From Nonomuraea spiralis (GTDB lineage Bacteria; Actinomycetota; Actinomycetes; Streptosporangiales; Streptosporangiaceae), in NCBI RefSeq assembly GCF_014648435.1, contig NZ_BMRC01000004.1, positions 496,001-560,000 on the forward strand: a stretch of DNA of 64,000 nucleotides, written 5' to 3'. A program made the position numbers and the translations under genes. The notes under the pieces were generated by a model. That model worked only from the letters and a program-made list of their open reading frames with translations, ran no database searches and was not told the DNA's origin. Each line of letters begins with the position of its first letter. Position 1 is the first letter of the stretch. This document shows, one piece after another, positions 15,447 through 23,694 of this stretch.

Positions 15447-16032
15447 CACGCAGCACCTGGGTGCTGTCGGCCAGGTACAGGTGCGGCACGTCCACGAACA
15501 CCCGCATCGGCCCCCGGTCCAGCTCCAGGCCGCGGGCCATGGTCGTGTGCACCTCGGCGAGCGGCAGGTAGTTGAGGTAGCTGGTGAAGGCGTTCTGGGA
15601 GCGGAAGTTCGCGGTCATGACGAGCGCGCCGTCCCGGATCCGGAACGCCACGCCGATCAGGCAGGGCACCGCGTCGTACGGCTCGCCCGGGGTGGTCAGC
15701 GAGATCCACGCGCTCTTGCTGTACGGCTTGACCCGCAGCAGGTCGGCGGCCCAGGTGAGCTGCCCTCTGATCCGCGCGCCGTAGCTGTACTTGAACGGCG
15801 GCACGATCGTGTCCTCGCTGAACTTCCTGCTGTAGAGAGCCAGGCGTTCGGCGTCGCCGTACCGGGCGATGATCGGGTCGTCGCCGCGCACCTCGGCGAT
15901 CTCGAACAACACGGACGGCGCCTCGATCACGGGACCGCGGTCGTCGTCGGCGAGGGTGCCCGCGGTCCAGACATGGCGCATCATCCACATCCACGCCTCG
16001 CCACACGACGCCCATAGCGCAGGGCCGGGCAT
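15424..16032 (-). CDS. Thymidylate synthase-fold protein of unknown substrate
   Basis: A 202-residue protein that aligns with thymidylate synthase (ThyA) and pyrimidine hydroxymethylases. YSYGARIRGQ matches the ThyA YAYGKQWRAW block; AVPCLIGVAF gives the nucleophile Cys124; RSQNAF follows exactly 20 residues later (R144, as C146 to R166 in E. coli ThyA); N154 and H184 are 30 apart, as N177 and H207; HLY matches HIY. Differences: His after the Cys is Leu, the Asp of QRSxD is Asn, and it is about 60 residues shorter. It should act on a pyrimidine nucleotide or derivative, but not necessarily dUMP. Its ATG directly follows the stop of the membrane-protein gene (TGAATG), so the two are translationally coupled. 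Confidence 0.7.
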   Translation of the reverse strand: MPGPALWASCGEAWMWMMRHVWTAGTLADDDRGPVIEAPSVLFEIAEVRGDDPIIARYGDAERLALYSRKFSEDTIVPPFKYSYGARIRGQLTWAADLLRVKPYSKSAWISLTTPGEPYDAVPCLIGVAFRIRDGALVMTANFRSQNAFTSYLNYLPLAEVHTTMARGLELDRGPMRVFVDVPHLYLADSTQVLRVMRPARR

Positions 16033-16707
16033 TCAGGTCTCCTGATCCGGGAGCTTGTAGGAGTTGTGCGGGAGCCGGCGCCGCCTGGTCACGTTGCAGC
16101 GCACGTAGTAGACGGCGTAGTGGACCAGCGCGACGAGCGTGATGCTGAAGGCGAGCAGCAGCGGGTTCGGCGTCTGCCCGCCGAGTCCCGTGACGCCGAC
16201 CGTCAGGTACGTCGAGTTCGCCAGCGCCAGGGTCATCACGTTGATCCCGGGCCAGGCCAGCGGCGCGTACGTCTCCGGGAAGCGGGGGTCGATCGGCAGG
16301 TTCGGGCTCCAGCCGAGCTCGTCCTTGAGTCTGGAGGCGTACAGGAGGCGGAAGTTGTTGATCGCCCGTGCCGTCCTGGCGTGGGCGTCGGCCGCCTCGA
16401 TCAGCCGCAGGAACGGCAGCACGCTGAGCACGCCGAACGCCGTGACCAGGGCGAACAGGTACCACGGCACGCGTTGCCACTCCGTGAGGCTCTGCGGGTC
16501 CACCACCTTGGCGCCGGTCAGGGCGATGGCCGCCAGGAACGGCCCCGACAACAGGCTCATCGCGAGCCTGGTCATCTTCAGCCGCTCTTCCTTCGCGGCC
16601 AGATGGACCGCGTAGATGCCGGTGAAGTCCACGGCGGCGAGCTGGAGGAAGTGACTGGACTCCAGCCCGTCGTCACGGATCATCATGCGATGGGGGATCT
16701 TTCGCAT
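16033..16707 (-). CDS. Four-helix membrane protein coupled to the thymidylate synthase-fold gene
   Basis: A 224-residue integral membrane protein not recognised by family. It has a helical polar N-terminus (1-46), membrane segments at about 48-66, 81-103, 152-174 and 181-203, a 45-residue polar loop between the second and third (ADAHARTARAINNFRLLYAS onward) and a basic tail (CNVTRRRRL). Topology resembles small pore-forming 4TM effector proteins, though no signature proves it. ATG 16707 has GCAGGAGCG seven bases upstream. The stop abuts the ATG of the TS-fold gene, and the polyprenyl synthetase gene lies 85 bp upstream on the same strand, so a three-gene transcript is possible. Confidence 0.65.
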   Translation of the reverse strand: MRKIPHRMMIRDDGLESSHFLQLAAVDFTGIYAVHLAAKEERLKMTRLAMSLLSGPFLAAIALTGAKVVDPQSLTEWQRVPWYLFALVTAFGVLSVLPFLRLIEAADAHARTARAINNFRLLYASRLKDELGWSPNLPIDPRFPETYAPLAWPGINVMTLALANSTYLTVGVTGLGGQTPNPLLLAFSITLVALVHYAVYYVRCNVTRRRRLPHNSYKLPDQET

Positions 16708-16792
16708 GTGCGCTCCTGCTAGTGCGTGACACCAGTATGGGCGCGTTCCTCCGGGCTGTGGAGGCGATTTCTACCAATTGTTCCAACAAATC

Positions 16793-17776
16793 TCAACCGA
16801 CGCCCGTCAACTGCCCCGATACGCCCGCGACGTGGTCGATGTAGGCCGTGGGGAGGCCGTACAGGAGGGCGGCGATCTCCCTGTCGTGGATCACCGGGAG
16901 GGCGGCCAGCGCGTCGGAGGCCAGGCCCCGGCAGAACTCCAGCGTGTTGGCCACCATGTCGCCCGCCCGCAGCCGGGCCAGTGCCTCGGCCACCTGCTCG
17001 TCGCTCATGTCCCGGCCGAGCAGGTCGCGCAGGTCGGTGCCGGACATGAGCAGCGGCAGGCTGTAGACGCCCTGCCGCAGGTCGTTGCCGGCCGGCTTGC
17101 CGAGCTGGGCGCTGGAGGCGGTCAGGTCGAGCAGGTCGTCGAGCACCTGGAAGATCAGCCCGAACTTCTCGCCGTACGCCGCCATGCGGGCCCGGTCCTC
17201 GGCGGAGGCCCGCGCGCAGACGGCCGCCACCAGACAGCCGGCCCGGAACAGCGCGGCGGTCTTGCCGGTGATCGAGCGCAGCGCGCTCTCCCGCGTCCTG
17301 GCCGGGTCGAACAGGTCGCCCGTCTCCAGGTACTGCCCCTCGGCCAGCTCGACGACCGTGGCCGCGAGCACCTCGGCGACCGGCCTGGACACCGCCGTGA
17401 TCGCCGCCAGGCCCGCCCTGGCCAGCATGAAGTCGCCGATCACCAGGGCCTTGCCCTCGCCCAGCTCGGCGTTGAGGGTACGGGTGCCCCGGCGCTCGGT
17501 CGCCCGGTCCATGAGGTCGTCGTGCACGAGCGACCCGGCGTGGATGAGCTCCACGCACGCGGCGGCGGTGATCACCCGGCGGTCGGGCGCCTTGCCGAGG
17601 GCGAGCGAGGTCGCCAGCGTAAGCGCCGGACGCAACCGCTTGCCGCCGGCGCCGACGATCCGCCCGGCGCCCGCGTTGATCCCGGGCAGCGCGGACGAAC
17701 CGCTGAGCCGCCTGACCCTGGCCTCGACCTTGATCAGACCTTGGGCGACGGCGGGGCTGTTCACGAGTTGCTCCAT
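16793..17776 (-). CDS. Polyprenyl (isoprenyl) diphosphate synthase
   Basis: A 327-residue trans-prenyltransferase that lengthens allylic diphosphates with isopentenyl diphosphate. The first aspartate-rich motif is HDDLMDRATERRG and the second VLDDLLD, both with the Asp pairs for magnesium; GGKRLRPAL carries the diphosphate-binding Lys-Arg-Arg. Residues just before the first Asp motif (IHAGSLV) are small, which usually allows a long chain, so heptaprenyl to nonaprenyl diphosphate for menaquinone is likely, consistent with a menB gene 19 kb away. It starts at ATG 17776 and is divergent from a serine hydrolase gene. Confidence 0.92.
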   Translation of the reverse strand: MEQLVNSPAVAQGLIKVEARVRRLSGSSALPGINAGAGRIVGAGGKRLRPALTLATSLALGKAPDRRVITAAACVELIHAGSLVHDDLMDRATERRGTRTLNAELGEGKALVIGDFMLARAGLAAITAVSRPVAEVLAATVVELAEGQYLETGDLFDPARTRESALRSITGKTAALFRAGCLVAAVCARASAEDRARMAAYGEKFGLIFQVLDDLLDLTASSAQLGKPAGNDLRQGVYSLPLLMSGTDLRDLLGRDMSDEQVAEALARLRAGDMVANTLEFCRGLASDALAALPVIHDREIAALLYGLPTAYIDHVAGVSGQLTGVG

Positions 17777-17810
17777 GGGACCAAGCGTGCGCCCCCGCCG
17801 CTGTGCCGCG

Positions 17811-17837
17811 CCTGAGAGACGCTGAGTACGCTCTCAG
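17811..17837. promoter_or_regulatory. Inverted repeat in the divergent spacer
   Basis: CTGAGAG (17811-17817) and CTCTCAG (17831-17837) flank a 13-base spacer in the gap between the polyprenyl synthase and serine hydrolase starts. Position suggests an operator serving one or both genes; no regulator is adjacent. Confidence 0.35.
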
Positions 17838-17905
17838 CCCCGGACTTGACTCTGACACCGGGTGAGCCGGTAGGAGAGGATGTGTTCCGGTCTTGGGAGG
17901 ACATC

Positions 17906-18856
17906 ATGGGAACGGCGGAGAGAGTCGACGCGGTCCTGCGGTCCGGCACGGCGCCCGGTCTGCACGCGGTCGTGGTCATGCGGGGCGGCGAGGTCGTCGT
18001 CGAGCACTACGGCGAGGGCGTGGACCAGCGCATCACCGAGGAGCCCCGGCACGTCGTGTTCGACCGCGACACGCCGCACGACGTGCGCTCGATCACCAAG
18101 AGCGTGGTGGCGCTCCTGTACGGCGTCGCCCTGAGCGACGGGCTGGTGCCGTCGCCGGAGGCCGGGTTGGTGCAGCAGTTCCCCGAATATCCGGATCTGG
18201 TGGCTGATCCCGGGCGGGCTCATCTCACCGTCGAGCACGCGCTCACCATGACGCTCGGGCTCGACTGGAACGAGGACGTGCCGTACACGAGCGACGCGAA
18301 CAGCGAGCTCGCGATGGAGCTCGCGCCGGACCGGTACAGGTTCGTGCTGGAACGTCCCGTCATCGAGGAGGCCGGGACACGCTGGCGGTACTGCGGCGGC
18401 GCCTCGGCCCTGCTCGGCGGGCTCATCGAGCGCGGCGCCGGCGAGCCGCTGCCCGAGTACGCCGCCAAGGTGCTCTTCGAGCCGCTCGGGATCACCGGGG
18501 CCGAGTGGACGAAGGGCACGGACGGGGTGGCCATGGCCGCCGCCGGGCTGCGGCTGCGGCCCCTCGACCTGGCCGCGCTCGGCCGGCTCGTGCTCGGCGA
18601 CGGGCTCGGCATCGTGCCCGTACGGTGGGTGCGCGAGATGACGCGCCCCCGCGTCGTGATCGACGGCCCCTTCCGGTACGGCTACCAGTGGTACGTCAAC
18701 ACCGGCGACCGCCCGTGGGTCGAGGCCATCGGGAACGGCGGCCAGCGGCTGCTCGTCGTGCCCGATGAGGAGCTGGTGGTGGCGGTGACGGCGGGGGAGT
18801 ACAACGAGCAGCAGGTCAGCGCCACGGCCGTGCTCGACGCCGTCCTCGACCGGTGA
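17906..18856 (+). CDS. Serine hydrolase, beta-lactamase class C / DD-peptidase-like
   Basis: A 316-residue serine hydrolase of the penicillin-binding fold. The S-x-x-K nucleophile motif is SITKSV, the Tyr motif is RYCGGAS (Y-x-G instead of the usual Y-x-N), and the third motif position is GNGGQ. It lacks a signal peptide, so it is probably a cytoplasmic esterase or amidase rather than a beta-lactamase. ATG 17906 has GGGAGGA five bases upstream; GTG 17882 (after GGAGAGGA) and TTG 17846 are also in frame. The neighbours give no substrate clue. Confidence 0.85.
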   Translation: MGTAERVDAVLRSGTAPGLHAVVVMRGGEVVVEHYGEGVDQRITEEPRHVVFDRDTPHDVRSITKSVVALLYGVALSDGLVPSPEAGLVQQFPEYPDLVADPGRAHLTVEHALTMTLGLDWNEDVPYTSDANSELAMELAPDRYRFVLERPVIEEAGTRWRYCGGASALLGGLIERGAGEPLPEYAAKVLFEPLGITGAEWTKGTDGVAMAAAGLRLRPLDLAALGRLVLGDGLGIVPVRWVREMTRPRVVIDGPFRYGYQWYVNTGDRPWVEAIGNGGQRLLVVPDEELVVAVTAGEYNEQQVSATAVLDAVLDR

Positions 18857-18860
18857 GCCG

Positions 18861-19814
18861 TCACGGCACCAGCAGCACGCGGCCCGTGAGCGCCCGCGAC
18901 TCCAGGCGGCGGTGAGCCTCGGCCGCCTCCGCGAGCGGGAGGGTGCCGTCGACGAAGGCCCGGCTGCGTCCTGAGCCCAGCCGGGCCAGCATCTCGGGGT
19001 AGTGCGTGCCGAAGACCTGGCCGGCCCAGCCGGGGCCGCTGCAGCCGATCGCGGTCACGCCGCGTTCCAGCAGGTCGGCGACCGTGACGGCGGCGGGCTC
19101 GCCGCTCAGCATGCCGTAGTACAACATCCGTCCCGTGCCGGGGACGAGCCGGTCGAGCACCCGCCGGGCCGACGCGCCGCCGATGGACTCGAAGACCACG
19201 TCGATCTCCGGCAGCTCGTCCGGCCAGTCGGGGTCGTCGTGCCCGATCACCAGGTCGGCGCCCAGGTCGAGGGCCCGCTGCCGCTTGGCGGGCGAGCCGG
19301 CGGTGGCGATCACCCGGGCCGCGCGGAACTCCTTGGCGTGCTGCGTCACGTACCCGCCGACCGCGCTGGTGCCCGCCTCGACCAGCACGGTCTCGCCGCC
19401 TTCCAGCCGAGCCCGGTGCAGCAGGCCGAGGGCGATCGCGCCGGGCGCGGCCCCGGCCAGCGCCTCCAGCGGCGTCACGGTCTCCGGTACGGGGCAGGTC
19501 ATGGCGGCCGGGAGGGCCGCGTACTCGGCGTAGGCGCCCAGGCCGCCGGTGACGCCCACACGTACGGTGCCGAGCAGCCCGTCGTCCACGCCCTCGCCCA
19601 CCTCGACGACCTCGCCGACCGCCTCCGCGCCGAGCACGGCGGGCAGCGGCAGCGGGAACGGCATCGCACCCGAGCGGATCTGCGTCTCGGCGTAGCTGAC
19701 GCCGATGGCCCGCGTACGGACGACGACCTGGCCGGCCGCCGGGTGGGGACGGGGCACGTCCACGAGCCGCAGGGCCTCGGGGCCGCCGGTCGCGTCGAGC
19801 TGGATGGCACGCAT
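18861..19814 (-). CDS. Zinc-independent quinone oxidoreductase (MDR family)
   Basis: A 317-residue medium-chain reductase like quinone oxidoreductase. It has the GroES-like N-terminal half (VDVPRPHPAAGQVVVRTRAIGVSY), the PAVLGAEAVGEVVEVG segment, no structural-zinc cysteine cluster, and a Rossmann half with ETVLVEAGTSAVGGYVTQHAKE, where the NADPH loop normally reads AAAGGVG. It reduces quinones or activated alkenes with NADPH. Its ATG is 70 bp from the divergent TetR gene, with a large palindrome between, so TetR repression by a quinone or electrophile is the natural model. The stop lies four bases from the convergent hydrolase stop. Confidence 0.9.
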   Translation of the reverse strand: MRAIQLDATGGPEALRLVDVPRPHPAAGQVVVRTRAIGVSYAETQIRSGAMPFPLPLPAVLGAEAVGEVVEVGEGVDDGLLGTVRVGVTGGLGAYAEYAALPAAMTCPVPETVTPLEALAGAAPGAIALGLLHRARLEGGETVLVEAGTSAVGGYVTQHAKEFRAARVIATAGSPAKRQRALDLGADLVIGHDDPDWPDELPEIDVVFESIGGASARRVLDRLVPGTGRMLYYGMLSGEPAAVTVADLLERGVTAIGCSGPGWAGQVFGTHYPEMLARLGSGRSRAFVDGTLPLAEAAEAHRRLESRALTGRVLLVP

Positions 19815-19840
19815 GGTTGTTTCCTTCCGCAGTTATCTGA

Positions 19841-19873
19841 ACCAGAGGTCCAGTTAATATATGGACCACTGGT
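19841..19873. promoter_or_regulatory. TetR-type operator palindrome
   Basis: ACCAGAGGTCCA (19841-19852) and TGGACCACTGGT (19862-19873) are 12-bp arms with one mismatch, separated by GTTAATATA. The AT-rich centre probably contains a -10 element, so the bound repressor would block both divergent genes. The first in-frame ATG of the TetR gene (19861) is inside the palindrome, which argues for a later start. Confidence 0.8.
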
Positions 19874-19884
19874 CAACTTTGTCC

Positions 19885-20490
19885 ATGGGCAAGAATGACC
19901 GGATGGAACGTCGAGAGCGGGCCGACGCCGCGCGCAACAGGCAGGCGATCCTGCGGGCGGCCGAGGACCTGCTCCGCCGGCACCCGCCCGAGCAGGTCTC
20001 CGTCGAGCGTGTGGCGGTGGCCGCGGGCGTGGGCAAGGGGACGGTGTTCCACCGGTTCGGCAGCCGTACGGGATTGATGCGGGAGCTGATGGGCGAGCGG
20101 GCCCGCGAGCTGGACGAGGCGGTCGCCGAGGGGCCGCCGCCACTCGGGCCGGGGGCGCCTCCCGTCGAGCGGCTGGTCGCCTTCCTCGGGGCGGTGGCCG
20201 AGCTGGCCGCGCGCAACGGCAACCTCGTCGCGGCGCACGAGCACGCGGTGACCACCCGCAGGTCCGAGCCCCGGGAGACCAATCCGATCTACGTCGGCTG
20301 GCACCGGCACGTGACCGCGCTGATCGCCGAGGGACGGCCGGACGTCGACGCCGAGGAGATCGCCCACCTGCTGCTGGGCACCCTGCACATGGAGCCGATC
20401 GCGAGCCAGCTACGCGCGGGCGACAGCGCCAGGCTCGCCCGCGCGTTCGCCGCCCTGGCCGAAGGGCTGCTCGGCGGTCCCGCCGCCTGA
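19885..20490 (+). CDS. TetR-family transcriptional repressor
   Basis: About 201 residues. After RADAARNRQAILRAAEDLL comes a TetR helix-turn-helix, VSVERVAVAAGVGKGTVFHRFGSRTGL, and a helical ligand domain ending in a LLLGTLHME segment. Starts at ATG 19885 or 19903; the ATG at 19861 lies in the operator. It most likely represses itself and the divergent quinone oxidoreductase through the 19841-19873 palindrome. A hairpin overlaps its stop codon. Confidence 0.92.
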   Translation: MGKNDRMERRERADAARNRQAILRAAEDLLRRHPPEQVSVERVAVAAGVGKGTVFHRFGSRTGLMRELMGERARELDEAVAEGPPPLGPGAPPVERLVAFLGAVAELAARNGNLVAAHEHAVTTRRSEPRETNPIYVGWHRHVTALIAEGRPDVDAEEIAHLLLGTLHMEPIASQLRAGDSARLARAFAALAEGLLGGPAA

Positions 20491-20500
20491 CCGGCGGGAC
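20477..20500. terminator. Hairpin at the TetR stop codon
   Basis: GTCCCGCCG (20477-20485) pairs with CGGCGGGAC (20492-20500) around CCTGAC. It spans the TGA of the TetR gene, between two convergent genes, and has no T tract. Confidence 0.5.
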
Positions 20501-20525
20501 GGGCCTTCGACCAGGGAAGAGCCGA

Positions 20526-21395
20526 TCAGAGGGGGAGGGTGGTCGCGGCGGTGTGGAAGGCGGCGACGGCCGCGCGCACCGCCGGATGATCGCCGTAGCC
20601 GCGCCGGAAGGCGGCGTGCGTACGGCGGCTTAGGGGCAGGCGGGTCAGCGCGACGCCCGCCGGCGGGGCGAGCGCCGCCAGGCGGGGCACGAGCGCGACG
20701 CCCTGACCGGCGGCGGCGAAGGCGAGCACGGTGTCGAAGTCGTCGATGTGGTGCCGGACCCGCGGCTCGAAACCGGCCGCCTGGCAGGCCCTGATCGCCA
20801 TGGTGTGACAGAGCGTGCCGGGCTTGCTCAGGATCCAGGGATCGTCGCGGGCGTCGGGGACGCGGGCGCGGTCGGTCAGGTACATCGGCTCGGCGAACAG
20901 GGGCTCGGTCTCGATCGAGGCGTCGGTGACCGGGGGGACGAAGTCGTACTCGTGCACGAGGGCGACGTCGAGCTCGCCCGCCCGCAGGGCCGCGGAGACG
21001 TCGGCGGGGTCGATCTCGGCGACCATCGGCTCAAGCCCCGGGTACGCCCCGGACAGGCGGGCGAGCGCGGGCGGCAGGAGCACCCGGGTGGCCGTCGGGA
21101 ACGCGCCGATCCGCAACGGGCCCGACGGCCCGCCGCGGGCGGCGGCGAGCGCGGCCGAGGCGCGTTCGAGTTGTTCCAGCACGGCCTGCGCGTGCTCGAC
21201 GAGCAGCAGCCCCGCAGGGGTCAGCGTGACCGTGCGCCCGGTGCGTTCGAGCAGCGGCACGCCCGCCTCCCGCTCCAGGGCGCTGAGCTGCTGCGAGACC
21301 GCCGACGGGGTGAACGTGACGGCTTCGGCGACGGCCGTGATCGTGCCGCGCCTGGCCAGCTCGCGGAGCAGTAGGAGCTTGCGGGGATCGAGCAT
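20526..21395 (-). CDS. LysR-family transcriptional regulator
   Basis: A 289-residue LysR-type protein. The helix-turn-helix is LARRGTITAVAEAVTFTPSAVSQQLSALEREAG; the effector-binding half starts at GPLRIGAFPTATRVLLP. It is divergent from a DapA-like aldolase gene, with 71 bp between starts. A LysR-type box, 10-bp arms with one mismatch, overlaps its own start codon (21389-21413), so it likely represses itself and controls the aldolase. Both short effector domain and context fit a regulator of small-molecule catabolism. Confidence 0.92.
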   Translation of the reverse strand: MLDPRKLLLLRELARRGTITAVAEAVTFTPSAVSQQLSALEREAGVPLLERTGRTVTLTPAGLLLVEHAQAVLEQLERASAALAAARGGPSGPLRIGAFPTATRVLLPPALARLSGAYPGLEPMVAEIDPADVSAALRAGELDVALVHEYDFVPPVTDASIETEPLFAEPMYLTDRARVPDARDDPWILSKPGTLCHTMAIRACQAAGFEPRVRHHIDDFDTVLAFAAAGQGVALVPRLAALAPPAGVALTRLPLSRRTHAAFRRGYGDHPAVRAAVAAFHTAATTLPL

Positions 21396-21413
21396 AAGTT
21401 CATCTTAAGCTCG
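21389..21413. promoter_or_regulatory. LysR-type T-N11-A operator
   Basis: CGAGCATAAG (21389-21398) and CTTAAGCTCG (21404-21413) are near-perfect arms around TTCAT, giving the ATAAG-N5-CTTAA form of a LysR box. It covers the LysR start codon, the usual place for autoregulation, and faces the divergent aldolase promoter. Confidence 0.7.
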
Positions 21414-21466
21414 AACGTAGAAATCCGAACTGGACCTAACAGGTCGCCGGACGGCAGGCTCGAAGC

Positions 21467-22345
21467 ATGCTGAGAGGAATCCACGTACCGCTGGTCACGC
21501 CGTTCACGTCGTCGGGTGAGGTGGCCGCCGACGCGGTCGAGAAACTGGCCGGGCAGATGCTGGACGAGGGCGCGGCCGGGCTCGTGGCGCTGGGCACGAC
21601 GGCCGAGGTGGCCGCGCTCGACCCCGCGGAGCGCGCCCTGGTGATCGACACCTGCGTACGGGTGTGCGCGGAGCGCGAGGCGTTGCTGACCGTGGGCGTG
21701 ACGGGGAACGACACCCGTACGACCGCCGCGGCGCTGCGCGAGCTGCCCGGCGGGGTGGGGGCGGCGCTGGTGACCGTGCCGTACTTCCTGCGGCCCGGCG
21801 AGCGCGGCGTGATCGCGCACTTCGAGGCGCTGGCCGAGGCGTCACCCGTGCCGCTGGTGATCTACCACATCCCCTACCGGACCGGACAGGCCGTGGGCGC
21901 CGCGACACTGCGGGCACTCGGGGAACATCCCAACATCGCGGGCGTCAAGTACGCCGTGGGCGGCATCGACCAGGACACGATCGACCTGCTCGGTGACCTG
22001 CCCGACGGGTTCGAGGTGGTCGGCGGCGACGACGCGTTCGTCTCGCCGCTGCTCGCGCTCGGCGCCTCCGGCGGCATCCTGGCCTCCGCGCACGTGCTGA
22101 CCAGGAGCTTCGTCGAGCTGGTGGACGCCTGGCAGGCCGGCGACGTGGCCACGGCGCGCCCGCTCGGGCACCGGCTGGCCCGGGTCTCCCACGCGCTCTT
22201 CGCCGAGCCCAACCCGACCGTGATCAAGGGTGTCCTGCACGCCAGGGGCCTGATCCCCACCCCCGACGTACGGCTGCCGCTGCTGCCCGCCTCCGCCGCC
22301 GCGGTGTCACAGGCTGACCTGGTGGCGGTACATCCAGGCCAGTGA
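21467..22345 (+). CDS. Dihydrodipicolinate synthase / N-acetylneuraminate lyase family aldolase
   Basis: A 292-residue class I aldolase. Motifs: LVALGTTAEVAAL (the pyruvate-carboxylate loop; DapA has GTTGE), PLVIYHIPYRTG with the catalytic Tyr, and IAGVKYAVG with the Schiff-base Lys. The enzyme condenses or cleaves pyruvate with an aldehyde. The Ala-Glu in GTTAE and the divergent LysR regulator point to a catabolic or specialised aldolase rather than the lysine pathway DapA, which normally sits with dapB. Its last 39 bases overlap the convergent monooxygenase relic. Confidence 0.85.
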   Translation: MLRGIHVPLVTPFTSSGEVAADAVEKLAGQMLDEGAAGLVALGTTAEVAALDPAERALVIDTCVRVCAEREALLTVGVTGNDTRTTAAALRELPGGVGAALVTVPYFLRPGERGVIAHFEALAEASPVPLVIYHIPYRTGQAVGAATLRALGEHPNIAGVKYAVGGIDQDTIDLLGDLPDGFEVVGGDDAFVSPLLALGASGGILASAHVLTRSFVELVDAWQAGDVATARPLGHRLARVSHALFAEPNPTVIKGVLHARGLIPTPDVRLPLLPASAAAVSQADLVAVHPGQ

Positions 22346-23164
22346 CTCCTGGCTCGCGCTCTTCTTCAGGAACATCGGCAACATCAGGTCGCGGAAGACC
22401 CGGGCGACCGGGCCCGCGGCCTTGCTGTTGCTGATCGTCCTGGAGTAGGCCACGACCCGTTCCACCCTGGGCCGCCGTTCGGCCTCGAAGCGTTCGAACG
22501 CCTCGCGGTGGCCCTTGCTCTCCCGCAGGCACCTGGCCAGCACGACCGCGTCCTCGACGGCCAGCGAGGCGCCCTGGCCGGAGCTGGGCGAGGTGGCGTG
22601 CGCGGCGTCCCCGGTGAGCAGGACGCGGCCCTTGTGCCAGACGGGGACCGGCGGCAGGTCGTACACCGGCAGCGCCAGGTCGACCGGGCTGCGGCGGATG
22701 ATGTCGGCCGAGACGTTCGCGTCCCCCTCGAACGCCTCCACCAGGACCGGCTTCCAGTCCGCCGGCACGTCGCCGAGCCGCCTGGGCAGGTTCGCGAACC
22801 ACCACGTGTCGCCCGAGCCGGACACCGTGTAGCCGAAGAAGGCCCGCTTGCCGAAGACCATGTTGTAGACGCCGGGCTCGCCGCTGACGCCGGCGTCCCG
22901 GACGATGCCGCCGAAGCTGTACAGGCCGCTGTAGCGCGGGCCGGGCGCGGCGGGGTCGAGGAGCGAGCGGGTGCGCGAGTGCACGCCGTCGCAGGCGATC
23001 AGCAGGTCGCCGGTGGCCGACGTGCCGTCCTCGAAGGAGGCCACGACCTCGTCGCCGGTGTCGTCGAAGGAGACCAGGCGTTTGCCGTACGAGATGGGGA
23101 TGCCGCGCCGGGCGGCCTCGTCGCGCAGGCCGCCGATGCCGCAGCCTATGATCAGGACCTTCAT
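22307..23164 (-). pseudogene. FAD-dependent monooxygenase with an internal deletion
   Basis: The 285-codon frame begins with the FAD beta strand and P-loop MKVLIIGCGIGGL but continues directly with RDEAARRGIPISYGKRLV, which in PHBH-type monooxygenases lies about 100 residues later. The missing part holds the first FAD helix, the Glu/Arg FAD contacts and part of the substrate region. The rest is intact: DLLIACDGVHSRTRSLL, the FAD ribityl motif VLLTGDAAHATSPSSGQG, and a normal C-terminus. The frame is kept, so a protein may be made, but it should not bind FAD normally. Its divergent MarR regulator and operator look complete. I call it a pseudogene; a functional truncated flavoprotein is unlikely. 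Confidence 0.8.
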
Positions 23165-23174
23165 GGTGATATCC

Positions 23175-23194
23175 TTTCGTTCGGTCGAACGAAA
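23175..23194. promoter_or_regulatory. MarR operator, perfect 20-bp palindrome
   Basis: TTTCGTTCG (23175-23183) and CGAACGAAA (23186-23194) flank a GT centre in the 51-bp gap between the monooxygenase relic and the divergent MarR gene. This is the size and symmetry of a MarR dimer site. Confidence 0.8.
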
Positions 23195-23215
23195 TATTAT
23201 GAGGGGGTTTGAGGG

Positions 23216-23689
23216 ATGTCCAGGGATATTTCGGAGCATCGAAAGAAATTGTTGGACGAGCTGGTCGAGGCGGGCCGCGAGAGCAGCAACGCCGCGGTCA
23301 TGTACCACAGCGCCATGGGCGAGCGGCTGGGCCTGGGGATGACCGAGGAGAAGACGCTCGACCTGCTGCAACGCCTCGGGCCGCTGACCGCGGGTGAGCT
23401 CTCCCAGCACACCGGCCTGGCCCCGGCGTCGATCAGCGGGCTGATCGACCGGCTGGAGGCCAAGTGGCTGGTACGCAGGGTCCGCGACACCAAGGACCGG
23501 CGCCGGGTCATCGTCGAGATCAACTGGGAGCGGCTGGCGGGGTTCGGCGAGCTGTTCGAGCCGTTCGTGGCCGCCATGAACGGCCTGTACGACGACTACA
23601 CCGACGACGAGCTGGCCCTGATCGCCGGCTACCTCACGCGGTCCACGGCCCTGCAACGGGAGGCCACCGCGGCGCTGCGTGCCGAATAA
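23216..23689 (+). CDS. MarR-family transcriptional regulator
   Basis: A 157-residue winged helix protein: LTAGELSQHTGLAPASISGLIDRLE is the recognition unit, followed by the wing VRRVRDTKDRRRVIVEI with the typical Asp-Arg-Arg. ATG 23216 follows GAGG. A perfect palindrome lies between it and the divergent flavin monooxygenase frame, which must be its original target. Because that enzyme is broken, the regulator may now control only itself. Confidence 0.92.
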   Translation: MSRDISEHRKKLLDELVEAGRESSNAAVMYHSAMGERLGLGMTEEKTLDLLQRLGPLTAGELSQHTGLAPASISGLIDRLEAKWLVRRVRDTKDRRRVIVEINWERLAGFGELFEPFVAAMNGLYDDYTDDELALIAGYLTRSTALQREATAALRAE

Positions 23690-23694
23690 AGGGC

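Noticed and set aside
14178..15449. Minus-strand frame opposite the methyltransferase and MFS relic
   Set aside because: No recognisable motif and poor composition; explained by the plus-strand genes.
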